A stretch of DNA of 64,000 nt from Girardinichthys multiradiatus. Its lineage: Eukaryota; Chordata; Actinopteri; Cyprinodontiformes; Goodeidae. A program made the translations under genes and the position numbers. Positions within the stretch are counted from its first letter, which is position 1. Each line of letters opens with the position of its first letter. The notes beneath the pieces are model-generated. The model made no database searches. It was not told where the DNA came from and saw only the letters and a list, made by a program, of their open reading frames with translations. This document shows positions 24,405 to 38,296 of this stretch, in pieces. Location: positions 32,691,958 through 32,755,957 of the forward strand of contig NC_061805.1 of the NCBI RefSeq assembly GCF_021462225.1, written 5' to 3'.

Positions 24405-26500
24405 GATTTTTTTGTTTTTACACAAGTACAAATTTTAAATAATCTCTGTTCAGTGTAGAATTCAGCCATCCAAATTCCTTAAATTTCATGATCAAATTTT
24501 AAAATTGTAATGACTTTTTAGGACTCTGAATCCATGCTGGATAGGGCTTAGTGAGACAGAATAATACTTTTAACATTTTAAAAATGAGATCTCGTTAAAC
24601 TCCTATAGGTCACATAATTACCAGTCCACCATTTCCTGGGGTAGCTCAATAATTCCCCCAAAGTCTCTATTACTAAGATATTAGATTGTTCTGATTTTGT
24701 TAATAGTTCATTGATTTTTTGTATGTTTCTTCTCAAATTGATCAACCAGCTCTGGACCACAGACAGCTATGAATAGCTATGTGCTCAGTCAGTCATGTGT
24801 GCATACGTGCACTGGGCCATGACCGCACAGATGATCGCAAAGCAGTCGTAGCTCGCTCTGCGGGAAGTATATCCATTTCCATTGACCAGCAGTGCAGCTA
24901 TCATGTGGCTCTGACCTGGGAGTCTATTAGTCATCTAGTTTGCCCTGCCTCACTGGGTTTCCATGGCTAGAATGGAGACAAAAAGACTGGAGGGTGGTAT
25001 TCGGTGATCCCAGTATTTCTCGTATGCCATAAACATTCCTGTGAGCGAGATGCCAAATACTCCTACCACATGTTCCTCATCCCTGAGAGATTTGGTTTAT
25101 GGGGCTATTTTGCACAGGAAGGCACTCATTACAGAGCGGAGGGTGTCAGAAGCCCTGCAGCTACTCTCCATTTACAACCACTTGACAAGAAAGTCTCACA
25201 AAAAGACTTCCTACCACAAATAACACATAATTAAACACAAAAGCCTGGTTGATGAAATCAGAGTGGTGCATGGCTTTTCAAGGTGAAATGGCTGAAGAAA
25301 AAAAAAACGTGTCAAGGACAGCATTATTTCTCTCTAAACAAACTGTCAGTTAAGCACAGAGCACAAAAGCTTATTCTACCTTCTATAGGTCACATCAAAA
25401 TACATCAATGATTTGCCATTTCAGAATATGCTGCTGTTATGCTATTTGAAACCAGAATTGAAGAAAATAAAGCCCATTCCTTCCACGCTTAGAAGAGATC
25501 AATAGGCACACATAAAAAGAGAAAAGGGGCATTAACACAGAAGTTTTTATTCAGAATGCCACACCACTGGTAAAAGCACAGAATATACCTGGAGAGTCAA
25601 AAACAGAGACCACACAGCTTTCAGGTGGAGCCAGAGGGTCCTGGCAGTATTAAGACCACAACACCACAGCAGCTATTCATTTTCTAATATTGTTGGTTTT
25701 AAGTAGCCTTTTCCTTCCACAATGAGACTTGATTCAGCCCAGGCTGTCGCTTTCTGTTTTTTTTTTTTTTTTACCCTTTTCAGCATAGTCTCACAAGGTC
25801 CTCTTGGCTCTAAGCAAACAATGCTGCTGGGCGGCGGCCCTTATTTAAAAGATTAATAGGATGCTGTCTTGGCAAAGAAGCAATCAGTGAGGTTTCAGTG
25901 ACAGCAGAAAATGTGTGAAAACAAGGCAAAGAGGAGAGACCATTGTCCCGGTTACCAACTGCCTGCCGCGGCTCCATTGAGATAGCTGCAGCTTTCCAGC
26001 CCTGCCGTCAATCATGGCGGCAAGCGTCAATGGGGGAAATTTAAATGATAAAACGATAAGTCATGAGCAGGCGATTTTGCTGTCAAAAACTGGACGAGGA
26101 CTATTTAAAATTGACTATGTGCAGCGATTTTACCACAGCCAGATGGAATTTGGGTTTGTAGGCATTTCCCCTCCATCATGACAGAAAATATACTCACAAG
26201 AGGTGTAACAATATTAAAACTTCATGATATTTCTCCTCGTAGTTAAACTGTCTCACAAAGGACTATCTAGCTACAATTAGCATGTGTAAGTGTGGAGTAT
26301 TATTATTATACTGGATATGGGAGCATGTGCTTTAAACTCACAATTCTGCCAGGAGTTTTAGCAGGAATTTTGTGCAGGAATATATAAAGTAGATGCTAAC
26401 TTAAGCATTGTTAGAAGCTAACGGTTAGCCAGTATGTAAAAAGTATATAAAAATCATATGTATCTTGTCTGTCACTCTGTGACTGTTTCTTGTTCTACAG

Positions 26501-26681
26501 AGCATCAAAATTGGTCCAAATAAGTGATGGACAAGTGGTGGAGGTGTTTGTAACTGACTGTCGTCTGCCAGCTGATGAAAAATCTTTATTAGTCTACTGT
26601 CAACTCTACAAGGCAACAAGAACTACTTGGTTTTTGTATATCTCTATTTGCATTTGGAGTTTTAAAAAAACAGCTCTATAA
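26501..26681 (+). other. Candidate 3'-terminal-type exon
   Basis: A good acceptor, GTGACTGTTTCTTGTTCTACAG, ends at 26500. If one base completes the previous codon, the frame is open for 60 codons (starting ASKLVQISDGQVVEVFVTDC) to a TAA at 26679-26681, and an ATTAAA polyadenylation-type signal lies at 26693-26698. No donor fits inside. The reading has no domain I recognise, so this may be chance. Confidence 0.2.
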
Positions 26682-29600
26682 TATCCTGTTTTATTAAATT
26701 TGGGTGTCGTCTCGTCCTGTAATCTGGTTGTATGCTCCTTTTAATCCCTGTTTACAATTTGCAGCACAGATATATAACAGAAAGCTGACCATAAGACAAG
26801 TTTACGATACTTAACTGGATATACCAAAACCATTTTCTCAGCTCCAGTAAACAGGATGCATCAAATTTTGCCCGCAGTCTTAATGACTCTGCAGCTGTCT
26901 CTGCGTCTGAGAGGCCCTCAGTTATCAAGTGCTTTAATAGTTCCTAAAAACATTCCTAAGAGGCTTAGGAATTATTGTAACATGTTCAGGGGGCACATTT
27001 TAAGCTCCCCCATGTTTGCTGAAAGTATTTCCTCAGTTAAACAAAAATCCGTTAAAGAGAGCTTGACAGTGGTCCCACTCAGCGGTCTAAACATCCGGCT
27101 TAGGGAACTTTGTTACTTGTCATTTTCCTCTCTCCGTCCCCTCGCATCTGTCTAATGTCTTTGCTGCAATCAAATAAAGACAAAAACTGCCAGCAAAAGT
27201 ATCTTTAAAAATGCATGACAGAAGCTAATGACAGCCGCAGAGAAGATGACAGAACAGGGAAAAACACAAGTGAGCTGCTGAGGAAGTAAGAGAAAAACAC
27301 TAAACAGCTGCTTCCCCCCTTGTTCCCTTTGTTTTTCCCCAGGAGAGAGTCCCATGTGATCTGCCTGATCCTGGTTTGTGGCTGACTGAGGGGACCGCAG
27401 CTCTGCTCATCTCCCCATTCACATGGCTCCGTGCCCCTCCGCCGCCCGCCTCAGCATCGCTTCACTGCCAGAAGGGGAGAGATGGTGGGGAGAGAGGAGC
27501 GGGGAGGGTGGACTACATCAAGGAGAGACTCTCCCAGTGGGTTCTCGTCAGTTCCAGGCCATTGCACCTTGCTCGCTGGGACTTTGTTTACACACACGTG
27601 CACACACATCCATGCAGAGGCAGATGACTATTAATGGATACGATAATGGGTTGTGTTCTTTGTCTTTTTTCCCACACATTCAAATTTTTTTGTCTTTGAG
27701 ATCCGCTGTGACAACGTGACTGGCAGTTTGAGGCCTCGCAGAGCTTATTAAGGTGGCACAGGAGCAGATAACTTTCAATCAAAAACCAGCGATACGGTTG
27801 ATGTGGTCAGTGGTAATGTGCAGCCAAAAGGCCTGACATACTTCCTCGGTCTTTGGGGATAAGCAGAGAACGGCAGGCTGCCCTTGTGCGTTCAGTCTCT
27901 ACAGATGTTGCCTTGGAGAGCGACTGACTAGTTGGCTGCCGTGACAGCTGGACAGCTGTTCTTATAGACGCAGCCACAGAAGCATGCCACAGAAATGTGT
28001 GTGTGTATGTGTGCATGTTTATTTTATCTGTCTGAAGTTCCCAGGACGTGCAAAGCTGTCAATTTTACCAATGGTGCATGAGTTGGGATGAGGGAAGATG
28101 GCACTGAACAGGATATGGAGAGAGAGCACAGATGGGCAAAAATCAGACATGGTTGATGTTCTTTAAAGGGATAGATTGGATTTCTTTTGGGTGTGGTTCT
28201 GTGAAGTTATTAACAGAAGTAGTTATCTTAGTTGTCATGTAACAATATTTGTAGCAAAGGTTTATATGCTATTGCTAAGCTCACCACAGGAGTTAGAGAC
28301 AACCCTATATTGGCCTCGGGAGTGCTAAGCTCTGAAATCTGTTCATTCACAGCAGAGTACAGCGCAAAAAAGGCAGAGGTTTTAAAATAACAACCAGATA
28401 CTGGTTATTTTTTAAAATGCATAATTGCAGTCCTATCAGCTGAAATGACATGCTTATCTTGTGGTAAAAACACCAATAGAACTAAACCTGCAAGTGACAC
28501 AGAGAGGCAGAGAAACAGCAACAGAGAGAAAAGTGTGATGAGAGATACTGTAATCCAATGAGCAGTGTGGGGCTTGTAACAAAGCTCTGTATCCACACTG
28601 ACTGGTTGCTTTCTGCGCAGTTGTGCCCTGTGGACAAAGTTCAACAAATTTCAGCTTTGACTGCAGCACAGCACTGGCTCCATGAAGCTGATCTTAGCTC
28701 CACAGTGGTGCTGGTGCAGACCTCTTCTAGTCCTTTGCTGTGCAAATCTGGTGTTGCTCAATGCATGCAACACAAATAAATGGGTTTCAAAATGCCACTG
28801 GTGTCACTTGGTTTGAAAGGCCTTAGTCAGATGGGAGACCCTATTTTAGATGGTAATTTAGCTGGAGTTAACTTTTGGATATCTGGAGGACCTTGGAGAT
28901 GGTACGTTCTTGTGCTTTTCCAGGGCTTGCAGTTGGATTCACAATAAACTGATCAGCCAGATTAAAACAGCTGCCAAAGGCAAATTAATTTTTTTCTTTA
29001 AAGTTTGATCCGCCAATTCCAATATTAGCCAATTCCCATTTTTTCATATTCTAAAGACAAGACAAGACATTCAAGTTCTTTGATAGAGGTAATAGTCTAG
29101 AATCCAACAGAAAATGAAGGAATTATCCGCATCCATCAAAGCATATGCTTTGCTGATTTGTGTAAGACTCAACAAAGTGAATTAAAGTACATACTGTTGA
29201 TGTGTTTAGCAACCCAAAATAGTCAAAGTTCTTAGTTTGGATGCATTTAATAAATCGAGAAAACTCTAAATTTTTTAGTGTTTCACTCACTGATCAGGCA
29301 AATTCCAGTCTCTGCCTGATAGGTTGGTGCATTTTTAATTAAATATGAAAAAGAACTGCAATAGACCAGTGCAAATTAAAGCCAGAAGCATTAGCAGTTA
29401 CAGTAATATGGCAAAGCAAAGCTGAAAAACAGCTAAACTGTTGAAAACACTCCACCGCATTAAACACTTTCACCTGCTGAATAAACAAATCACAAGTCTA
29501 ACAACCTGGAGTGATGCCAGTCACTCGAGCCAAAACCCAAATGTGCCCTAAGCGAGCCAGGCTATTCATTATGCCACAAAAGGTCAGCAATTTGTTCAAC

Positions 29601-30062
29601 TCAATAAAAATGTTAATAAACCTAAGAGCTCGCAAGAAGCTGTGCTCATAGGGCTCTGGTCGGCCATCAAAAAAATATGAATATGTGGCTGCAAATGTTT
29701 GCTTGTGCTTCTGTTTGAGTGCAATGCCGCCACTGCAGCATTACACGGGTCAAAGGTTGTGGAGCTGCAGCTATCTGACTAGAAATAGAGCTTTGGCCCG
29801 GTCATAATCCTGGAGAAACTTCATCAACAGAGCTCTATAAACCCACAAGCATTAATCTACAGCTAGCATAAGTCAGTAGAGTGAGTTGATAAGTACCACA
29901 TATCTGGCTCAAACTCTCATCAATCCTGCTATAAAAAAACCAATACGCTGTGTTCTAATTATTTATGAAATCTTTTTCTGGAAAAAAGATGATTGCCGTG
30001 GATGGAAGTATGGAAGAGGGCGGGGGTGGGTCATTGCTAAGCAACCGGTCATTATGGTCCAG

Positions 30063-30265
30063 AGTGGAGCTAGGTGACCGGCCATCCGTCTAAACTCCGG
30101 CGGCTCGCCTGGCTACTGAAAACCCCCGCCGCCGCCTCTGCTGCCTCCTCCCTTCTTTGCTCTGCCATTCTCTCTCCCTCTTCCTCGCTCCCTTCAGCCG
30201 TCTCCCCGTCCGAATACAAACAGAGATAAAGAACGCTGCAATCGCTCTTGACACACAAATAGGTT
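30063..30265. other. GC-rich patch, possible CpG-type regulatory DNA
   Basis: A short GC- and CpG-richer block stands out from AT-rich surroundings, with (GCC)n-like runs near 30125 and polypyrimidine on the plus strand. The minus strand is open and Glu/Ala/Arg-rich (AEQRREEAAEAAAG), which is low complexity and need not be coding. It could be an upstream first exon or promoter of a minus-strand transcript; evidence is weak. Confidence 0.25.
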
Positions 30266-33197
30266 AACACAATAAAGCCGGCTTTGCTTGGCTCACTCGA
30301 GGGAGGAAAGCAATTCCAGCAGCAGGCAGGAGGTAATAAAACAGGGCTACAAGTGTGTGTGTGTCTTTGTGTGTGTGTGTGTCCATACATGTCCTCATGT
30401 CAACATTTCTATGTTTTTGTGTGTGAGTGGAAGCAGGCCCACAGAAGCTCCTTGCCCTGGAGGCCTAATATCCCATGGATTTTCAACCCTATCCCAATGC
30501 AAACAATAACACAGGAGAAAATGATGGAAATTCCAGGGTACGCTCCCATTTAGAAAGAGGAAACGGCTCTTTTATATTAACAATATATTTGACCGGCTCG
30601 AGCCTTATGCATACATATAAATATATCCCTATGGGTCACATGCATGCTAAACAGAATGAATTTTATCTGTGCATGCCTCGGCTTACTTTCCCTCATGCAG
30701 CTGCCAGGCCTGGCAATAAATGATAAAAATCTCCAGTTTTATTAAATTGTCCCACATTCACAACAAAATCGGGAAAGGAGAAAGAAAAAATATGGTGAGG
30801 TGGCTTCTGCAATTACAGATCCGGACCAGACAACATTGTTTTCTCCAGTCAGTGGAAATTTCATTACCTTACAGCATTGGCCACAGAACTGGGTAATAGC
30901 CTCTTTTTGTCACAGGCACAAACCGTCTGCGGGAGGTGTGACACCCCATAAGTGTTATCCATTTGTAACAAAATGGATCGAGCCCATCGCAGTCCAGATG
31001 CTGGTCAGCATAATATGCCGTTACTCAGCGATATGGAGGAAGTGAGAGAATAAAGTGGTGGTCAGTGGATGGTTCCTGAAACGGCTGTGTGGAATGAAAA
31101 GCACCAAACCTTGATAGATCCACGCAGCGGACGTCTGTTTCCTGAGGCACTGAATATGGAGCTGGTCAATAATTACAGAAAGGGTTGGTACATTTGCTTG
31201 CAGGTTGGCTGGAGTGTTAAGAAATCCAAATTAATGCTTCACATTTTAACTAAACAGTTTTCTGCACATCCTCCACCAGGAAACAACAGAATCAGATGCT
31301 TCACAGCAAAAAAAAAACAAAAAAACAACTAACTCTCCAAAACATAAAGGAGGACTGGAGGTTATTAATCAGTCTTAAAGCTTTTATTGTGTAAACACTG
31401 GCAACACAGTAATGTTGAAACTAGACATACGTTGAGAAATTGACTTTTGACCGGAATCGAACGACTGTCACATTGATCGTCTCTGACATTTGACCGGCTG
31501 GTGTGCAACTTAAAAGTACAATCTTTTTCTCATCAGTGAACACACCATAGAAAAGGTCTGTTTTTTCAGTCTGGATGCTATAACAGCTCAAGACCTGTTC
31601 CCTCATTCATTAATTTGCACCTTCGTTTATTACCTAAGCATTGACGGCTCTTGCAGGTAACAAATTACCAATATTACAAAGGTACAAAATGGCCACCATT
31701 TTACTCACAGTTGGGGTTTGCCAATCGGCAATCCAGTTAGAATTTTGACTTTAAGAGTTATTTTTGCTGGATTTCCGAAAGGTTACCTGAAAAATCTGAT
31801 TTGACCAATGGTGCTTAGGAAATGAGCCAGAAATTGTGTTCATCCCCAGATAAGACAAAGAACTGAAGCCAAACAATGGTAGAAAAACTTTCAAACCACC
31901 ATGAGGTCACAACTGTGATGAAGAAGCTGTAGCTCCTTTAGCTCATCTTTAAATAATTAGCTCATTAAGATGACAGTTAAGTGTCCATAATATCCCTTGC
32001 TTTTACCCGTTTCTGTCCTTCAACCAGGTAATCAGACAGCAGAGATGTACAATGGTGGCCACTGTTGACAGGGAATAAATTACCAAAGCATGAAGAGAAA
32101 ACATCTTATCTGGCTGATGTATTTCCTGCTTCTGCAGAAAGCTACAAAGCCCAAGGGAGCGCAGTCAACCAAAATGCAGAGAGATGGAGATTAGCATGAT
32201 GTGCAGTTCCTTGTTCCATTAAAGTTTGATCTTCCTCAATAGCCGAGGAGAATCAGATATCTTCCATTCAAGATTAAAGTACGCCAGTAGAGAGGGAGGA
32301 AGATTAATCAGAGGCCTGTGTGAGATAAAAACAGCCTCGCTTCTGGCATGGAAAACAGTAGCAATAAAGAGTTCAGCTGATAATGTGAAACATGGCGAGC
32401 CACAATAGCAAATCAAACACCATGTGCGGGCCTCCAAAAAGCAAATCAAAGCACAGACTAACACAGCAGCGGCTAGAGGAGTGCAGCAGGGGCTGATCTG
32501 ATTGCAGCTCAGGCCTTCATTTTATTACTGGTTAAGGTTGAAGAGGGCAAGCTGTGGATTTTTTCCCATGTTCCTCTGTCGCCAGCCTCTCATTCCCTCT
32601 CCTCCTCTTCTCCTTGAGATCAATGGCGCTGGGGTGATTTCACAGCAGCCTGCATTGTCACCCAGAACAAATCAATGTGACCATGAGGAAGGCCAGAGCG
32701 GCATTTTTTTTAAGGGGAGCAAATTCGCTGTTGGAGAACTTGTCAGATATGCTTTATTCTCTCTCTTCTTCCCAAGAAGTCTGTGGAAGAAAACAACCTT
32801 ACTTTTCGGTATGAGTTATGGAACAAACTATAAATTGCACGGCACTCATGCTTGTGTACTCATTAACCACACAAAAAAAACCTTCATGGTTTCTGTTGAC
32901 TATTTCATATCTGCGAGAGCACCCGCAAGGAAGAAAATGGACAAGCCAACAATAACCTTTCCAAATGAAGAACTATACATTAACCTTGGAGCTTGGAAAG
33001 ATGTGACTTCCATTCAGGCTTAAAAGGCAGAAGGAGGAGGTTGGAGGAATGCTGCTGTGTGTCATGCGTGTGGCTACAGATAACCCTGATGAAGAACTGG
33101 CAAGGTCTCATGAGCAGAGTATTGGTCAAGAAATCCCTGGACAGCAGTAGAAACAGCAGCAAATCACAGGCCTGATTTGCACACAATAGATAACAAA

Positions 33198-33699
33198 CAG
33201 TGCCCTGGAAAAGTAGTCATACTTCTAGAACATTTCCACATTTGGTCAAGTTACAGTCACAAACTTAAATGTATTTTACTATAGACTCCTTGTGTGTGCA
33301 ACTGAAGCTCAGCATAACATTAAAGAAAACATTAGGGAACAAACAGCAACAAAAAGAAAGGTCATTATTTTAAGTTTAAAGCAGGGTTAGGCTATAAAAC
33401 AGTACGTTTTGAACATCTGACATAGCACTGTTGAATCTATAATTTGAGAATGGAAACAGTATAGAACAACTGCAAACTTACAAGACATGCCTGTGCACCT
33501 AAACTGACAGGATGGGCAAGGAGAGAATGTATCACAAACGCAGCCAAAAGGCCCATGATAACTGGTAAGGTAGATGGAGAAAATGCAGGGAAATCCTGGA
33601 TGAAAAACCTGAAAGAATACTTTCACATTTGTGGTTGTAACATGAAAAATGTAAAACAAAAATGTCTAAGGGGTGTCAGTAAAATTGCAAGAGACTGTA
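33198..33699 (+). mobile_element. Internally deleted Tc1/mariner copy, family A
   Basis: The left end CAGTGCCCTGGAAAAGTAGT and the right end 'aaaattgcaagagactgta' are the family's inverted termini. The plus strand reads the N-terminal DNA-binding part ('aaagcagggttaggctataa', 'ctaaactgacaggatgggca') up to about 33565. It then jumps to a short mid-gene segment ('aaatgcagggaaatcctgga') and directly to the 3' terminus. The catalytic core is gone, leaving a roughly 500-bp element with both ends. Confidence 0.85.
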
Positions 33700-34817
33700 T
33701 ACAGCTCTTCCGGGAGAGATATAGCAGGAGTACATACTTGCAAACAGATAATTATTGTCTAATAACTCTATGTAGAAAAGAAAAAACATGAAAGTTTTTA
33801 AGAATTTAAGTGCCTTTAGGTTCTGTTTTTAAAATAAAAAGTCTGTACTGTATTTGAACCCAAAAACTGTTTCTTGCAGGAGTCCTGAAGATTTCGTTAA
33901 GGTGTGTGATGGAAAGTAAAGAAAATTAGATTCAGTTTAAGCGTTTGCATTCAGCCTCACAAGTAATCCTTTTTGTTACTTTATGGCAGATTTATTTTGG
34001 TCTGCATTTGATATGGTTGATAAAAGGCTGAAACCTGCAAACCAGATTTTAGTGAGGTGTGTTTGAGTGTTTTGTTTTAACATGGTGAAGATGTAACGTT
34101 CCTAAATGGTCCATACCCTGGACTTAGTTAACCATGTGGCTCTGTTTCATGCCCACTATCTGCTGGGAGATCCCTTCTAGCGCACTTCAGGACCAGAAAT
34201 TACAGCAAGCAACAAGAGGCAATGAGGATCAGTCATTTAGTGCAAAAATACTCGGATCAATAAGTGCAGTTTTATCTGCACAATGCATTTCAGTGCTACC
34301 TGCAACAACTTAACGCCAAATTGCATCAACAACCTCGTATTAACTGGAGACCGAACATCTTTTTTTGTCTGTTTTCATTCACATTGACTCTTTAAAGGTC
34401 TTGTTTTCTTCTCAGCAGTCACTTACATGTAAGGCTTCTGTTTTATGCTTTCTCTTTTCACACTCTGTCGCCACATCCCAAGTACTAATGTGCAGGGGTA
34501 TCAAATCGTGCAAAATTGAAATGCACAAAAGGGGCATGTATCTTTTGTTTGGCTGCACGTTAAAAACAAGGACTGCTGTAGACTTTTGATATGAAACTCT
34601 TTGATCAGGTGGCTAATAAGGCACTGTTGACATTGCTTTGAGTGAAACGTTTTGTTTGTTCTTTTGAGTGTCCATTTATATTTTACATGTAAGAAACATT
34701 GTAAAATGAAATCAGCTTGCATAACAACTAACCCATTTTCTTTTCTTTCAAAAGAGAAAATTGTTATTGCCAATCTAAAATATATATTTCTAAAAGTAAA
34801 CCAGGCATGTAAAATGA
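33700..34817. other. Gene-free stretch
   Basis: AT-rich unique sequence. No gene or repeat recognised. Confidence 0.45.
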
Positions 34818-34963
34818 AATTCATTCGTTTTCTGTACTTGCTTAATCCTTGCATGCAACATGCAAACTACAAACAAAATGGCGCCAATCAGGATTCAAAA
34901 CCAGGACTCTCTTGCTGTGTGGCAACATTGCAAACAACTGCTCCACTGTGCAGCACAGTGAGG
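34818..34963 (-). mobile_element. 5' half of SINE-like repeat, minus strand
   Basis: Reading on the minus strand, 'gttgcaatgttgccacacagc', then 'aagagagtcctggttttgaa' (the B-box region) and 'gtttgcatgttgcatgcaa', match the head of the family seen in full at 42851-43142. Divergence is high and the middle is deleted before a tail-like 'gaatgaat'. Confidence 0.6.
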
Positions 34964-37900
34964 TGAAATGCTCTGTTGAAATATTATTTTATGTGCATGA
35001 ATTAAAAAGTCTGCACAAAAATGGACATGAAAGACTGGACAAAAGGTAGGTCCTAAGTAACACACATTTTCTCTGTTTCTCTCCCACTTTCAGACAGACA
35101 CACACAGGTCGGCATCCACTATTTCAGTCATCCCAAGCGCCAAAATGAGTTTTACCGCCTCTGGGAAGGTGTTGAGACAATCAAACCATGCAGGGATTAA
35201 AAAAGATTAATACACAGCACAGGAAATTAAACTTCAGCAACTTTAACGATATTCATGAGAGCAGCTCACTTATTCCCAACAGGCAGGCACTTTTAATAAG
35301 CAAAGAATACTGTAAGGAGCCCAAAAGCTATCAATCAATCAGGGCGATATGCAATTTGAATTCTGAGAATTGATAAAATGCCAGGCTTCTCTTAGCGTAT
35401 TGCTTTTTGTTAATGCATTACTTAAAATATACGTCTCGGCCTTCTTGCTGTTGGCAAATTTAATGAGTACATCAGATTAGACGTTACTTAATTTAACTAA
35501 TTTAGGTGTTTTTTTTTTTATTCAGCCAGCAAATAAAGAAAAATGAAGTAGTTCTCAGAAGTTAGGTTGTGGAGTAAAAATTCATTTTTGCTTTAACCTG
35601 GGTGCCTCCAGGTTGTTTTTAAAAGGGGTGACCATATAGAGCTATATATATTTCTGAGGTGGCACCCCAAAACAAATAGATACAAAATAAAACTTGTGTT
35701 AAAAATTGTTGCACCAAGGGGACAAAATAAATGGATAAATACAAATTCAGCTCTGGGTAAATTACCCATTTACACAATGTGTTAAACCCTTTTCATTGTT
35801 AATATTTCTTCCCTTCCTATTATAGTTTGGTACAATTAGACAAACAATTTCATATTAACATACTTAAACTATTGTCTATTAGTTATGTTTCTTTAAAGTT
35901 AAGTATTTCCATGAATCATAGAAATAAATAGTAAGAAATTGTTCCAATGTCACATAAAATTTGATTGAATTGTATAATGTTTGTGTGAAAAATCGTGTCA
36001 CACCTAATTTTTATTTATCTTATCCCCATTTGGGCCGGATCTGAGTCTGTCGACCCCTTTGCTAATTCGTAACACCCATGTAGTACCTATGCATTGCCAT
36101 TCCTTTCCTTCCTATGTCTATTTTGTTCCTGTAATCAAAAGATTATGTACACATCTACTCAAGCCATGTGGTATGTGTTCATTTTTAATTTTAGTTAAGT
36201 ATTTCATAAATTATGAAGATAACAATAAAACTGATCAGATATCACATATCATATTTTGTGATACATATGTATTAAGCCCTATTCCCATTTCTATAGGTGT
36301 TGACAGCCGTTTGAGACTGGTGCCTATGAAAGATGACCAAGCCAAAATAACACAGAGCGACCTTCTGCTTGTAGATAATATTCATGCAAATAAAACCAGC
36401 CATAAAACCAGATTTGCTTATAGAAACTATAAGTAGAATCAAGAACATCACTTTAAATCGTTTGTTGTCAAAATAGTACGAAACAACCCCCTGCCGGATG
36501 CAAACGAATGCCTGGTCAGAATATCAGAGCTCCTGTAGCAGATGGCTTCTTTTCCCACTTAAAAAAGTCAAGTACGAAACAAACAAAAGGTATAAAATGG
36601 CCACTACTCTAAACTAAAACTAAAAATTATTTTATAACAACAAACCATTCATGCATAACATAATCTATCAGGGGGGAGGGCAAAGAGGTGGCTTATAGGA
36701 GTGGACACTGTTCCCCACTGCCCTCTCCTTCATAGTTTTAACTTCTTAACTTCTTCTACCAATCTCTCTCATTTCTGATTAATAAAGAGAGGTCAAACAT
36801 AAGGAAAGCCTTAGAGACACAAAAGTCCAAAGGAACATCTAGCAGTAAGCCAAAAGATAGAAAGGCAGAAAAACATCTCCAAACTCCAAAAGTGACCCAG
36901 ATATTGAAGATTTCCCGCCTTCCCATTCTATTCTCCTATGCTTTTGTCCAACCATCATGTTGAGTTAAGACGAGCATTATGCTGGGAGACTATTTGTTTA
37001 GGTGAGGAGCAGCCACAGAGCTAATATGAGCACAATTTGCTCAGCAGGTCATAGGCGCGGAGTGGAGGAAGTAAATGAGGCAGTTCTGTCCCCCCGGGTG
37101 CAGCTCCTGTCTCATACATCACTGGATGTTTTATTCAATACAGCCAGGAAGGACTCGATGGCAGGTGCCCTGACTGTGGGGGCGCCGGCCGGCCCTGTTG
37201 CTGGAGGAGGAGGGGGGACCTTCCCTATTACATTCAGCCAGCGAGCCCTGTCTGCAGGGCTACGAGACAGAGCATGACGGGAGCCAGCCAGAGGAAGATC
37301 AATTTGGAAGGATGCTTGTACAGTCTAATGATAAAACACACTTGGTGCAGCTTTTTTTTTTTTTTTTTCTTTCATTGCACAGTCAGCATAATGTGAAGCT
37401 CGTCTCTGCGTAGCGTGAGCAATGAGGCTAAATATTGCAAAGCAACCTCAGCAAGCCGGCGAGGCTCAAAGTTCAGAGTCTGACTTTTATTAACACGCAT
37501 TTATATTCCAGGAAAGGCGTGAATTTTAGATGTACACTATAATAACCAGCCCCGTGCAAAGGAGGCATCTGCAGGAATGGCCACATTCTCGCTGCAGACC
37601 TCGGAGCATTAAGAAAAGTTTTACACACGCATCCCAGTACATTTTATGATTTCCCCGGATAAAAGCCTGCCACACAATATATGTTAGAAAAGATCTATGA
37701 GTGAAAAATGTATAATCACACCAGACAGCACAGCAGTGACGCACGGGGGCGTACAGACAGATGAAAAATTCGCACCTTTTGCTCTGAGCCGCAATCTCTC
37801 TCTCTCTCTCTCTCTAAGTGCCAGGGCAGTGCCTGTGGTGCACTGCCCTCCACAACACGCTTAATTGCTACCCTTACATGAAAAAGCCCCAATATTACAA

Positions 37901-38296
37901 CATCAAAGCATTTCCTAAAGCTATTCTGTTCTCTAACAACGCCGCGTTTATTCTGGGTCACTCATGGAAACAAAGGCATTAAATCTGAAACACCGGTATG
38001 TTGGGTTCCTTTCTTCTAAAATAGTCCATCCAGACAGAAGAAAAAAAAACAAAAACATTTAGGACAGAACAAAAATGCAAAATATACTTACCATAAATTT
38101 TTCTTTATTGCAGACTAGAACTCCATGCAACCTCTAAGCAATCTGCCTCATTCTTCTTTGGGCCAAATTAAAAAGGATTCATCCCGCTTCTCCAAGAAAT
38201 CCAGCTGCTGTTGCTCCTCTGCAAATATTCAATGCTGACTAAGTTTATCCCAGTCTTCCAGTGGTATGAAATAAATTAAAAATTCCACACTCTCAC
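34964..38296. other. Gene-free stretch
   Basis: AT-rich, with a T run near 35510, another near 37350 and a (TC)n run at 37795-37815. The block 37010-37310 is GC-rich with CpG clusters ('gggggcgccggccggccc') and may be regulatory. On the minus strand a near-perfect donor, TTATG|GTAAGTAT, lies with its exon edge at 38092, downstream of the promoter-like region at 38297-39260. Confidence 0.4.

Larger units (their letters stand above)
24405..33197. other. Long repeat-poor gene-free stretch
   Basis: Nearly 9 kb with almost no recognisable transposon, only short homopolymers, a T run near 25759, TG runs near 27996 and 30353, and possibly a third copy of the dispersed repeat near 28166. The longest open frame (32502-33023, plus, 173 codons) has no recognisable domain and is not clearly beyond chance for 64 kb read in six frames. 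Blocks such as 25970-26180 and 30600-31050 have a balanced, non-repetitive composition that would suit conserved regulatory DNA; this needs comparative evidence. Confidence 0.45.

Noticed and set aside
32502..33023. 173-codon open frame on the plus strand, the longest outside repeats
   Set aside because: No recognisable domain, no splice or promoter context, and mixed low-information composition. One or a few frames of this length are expected by chance in 64 kb of six-frame sequence.
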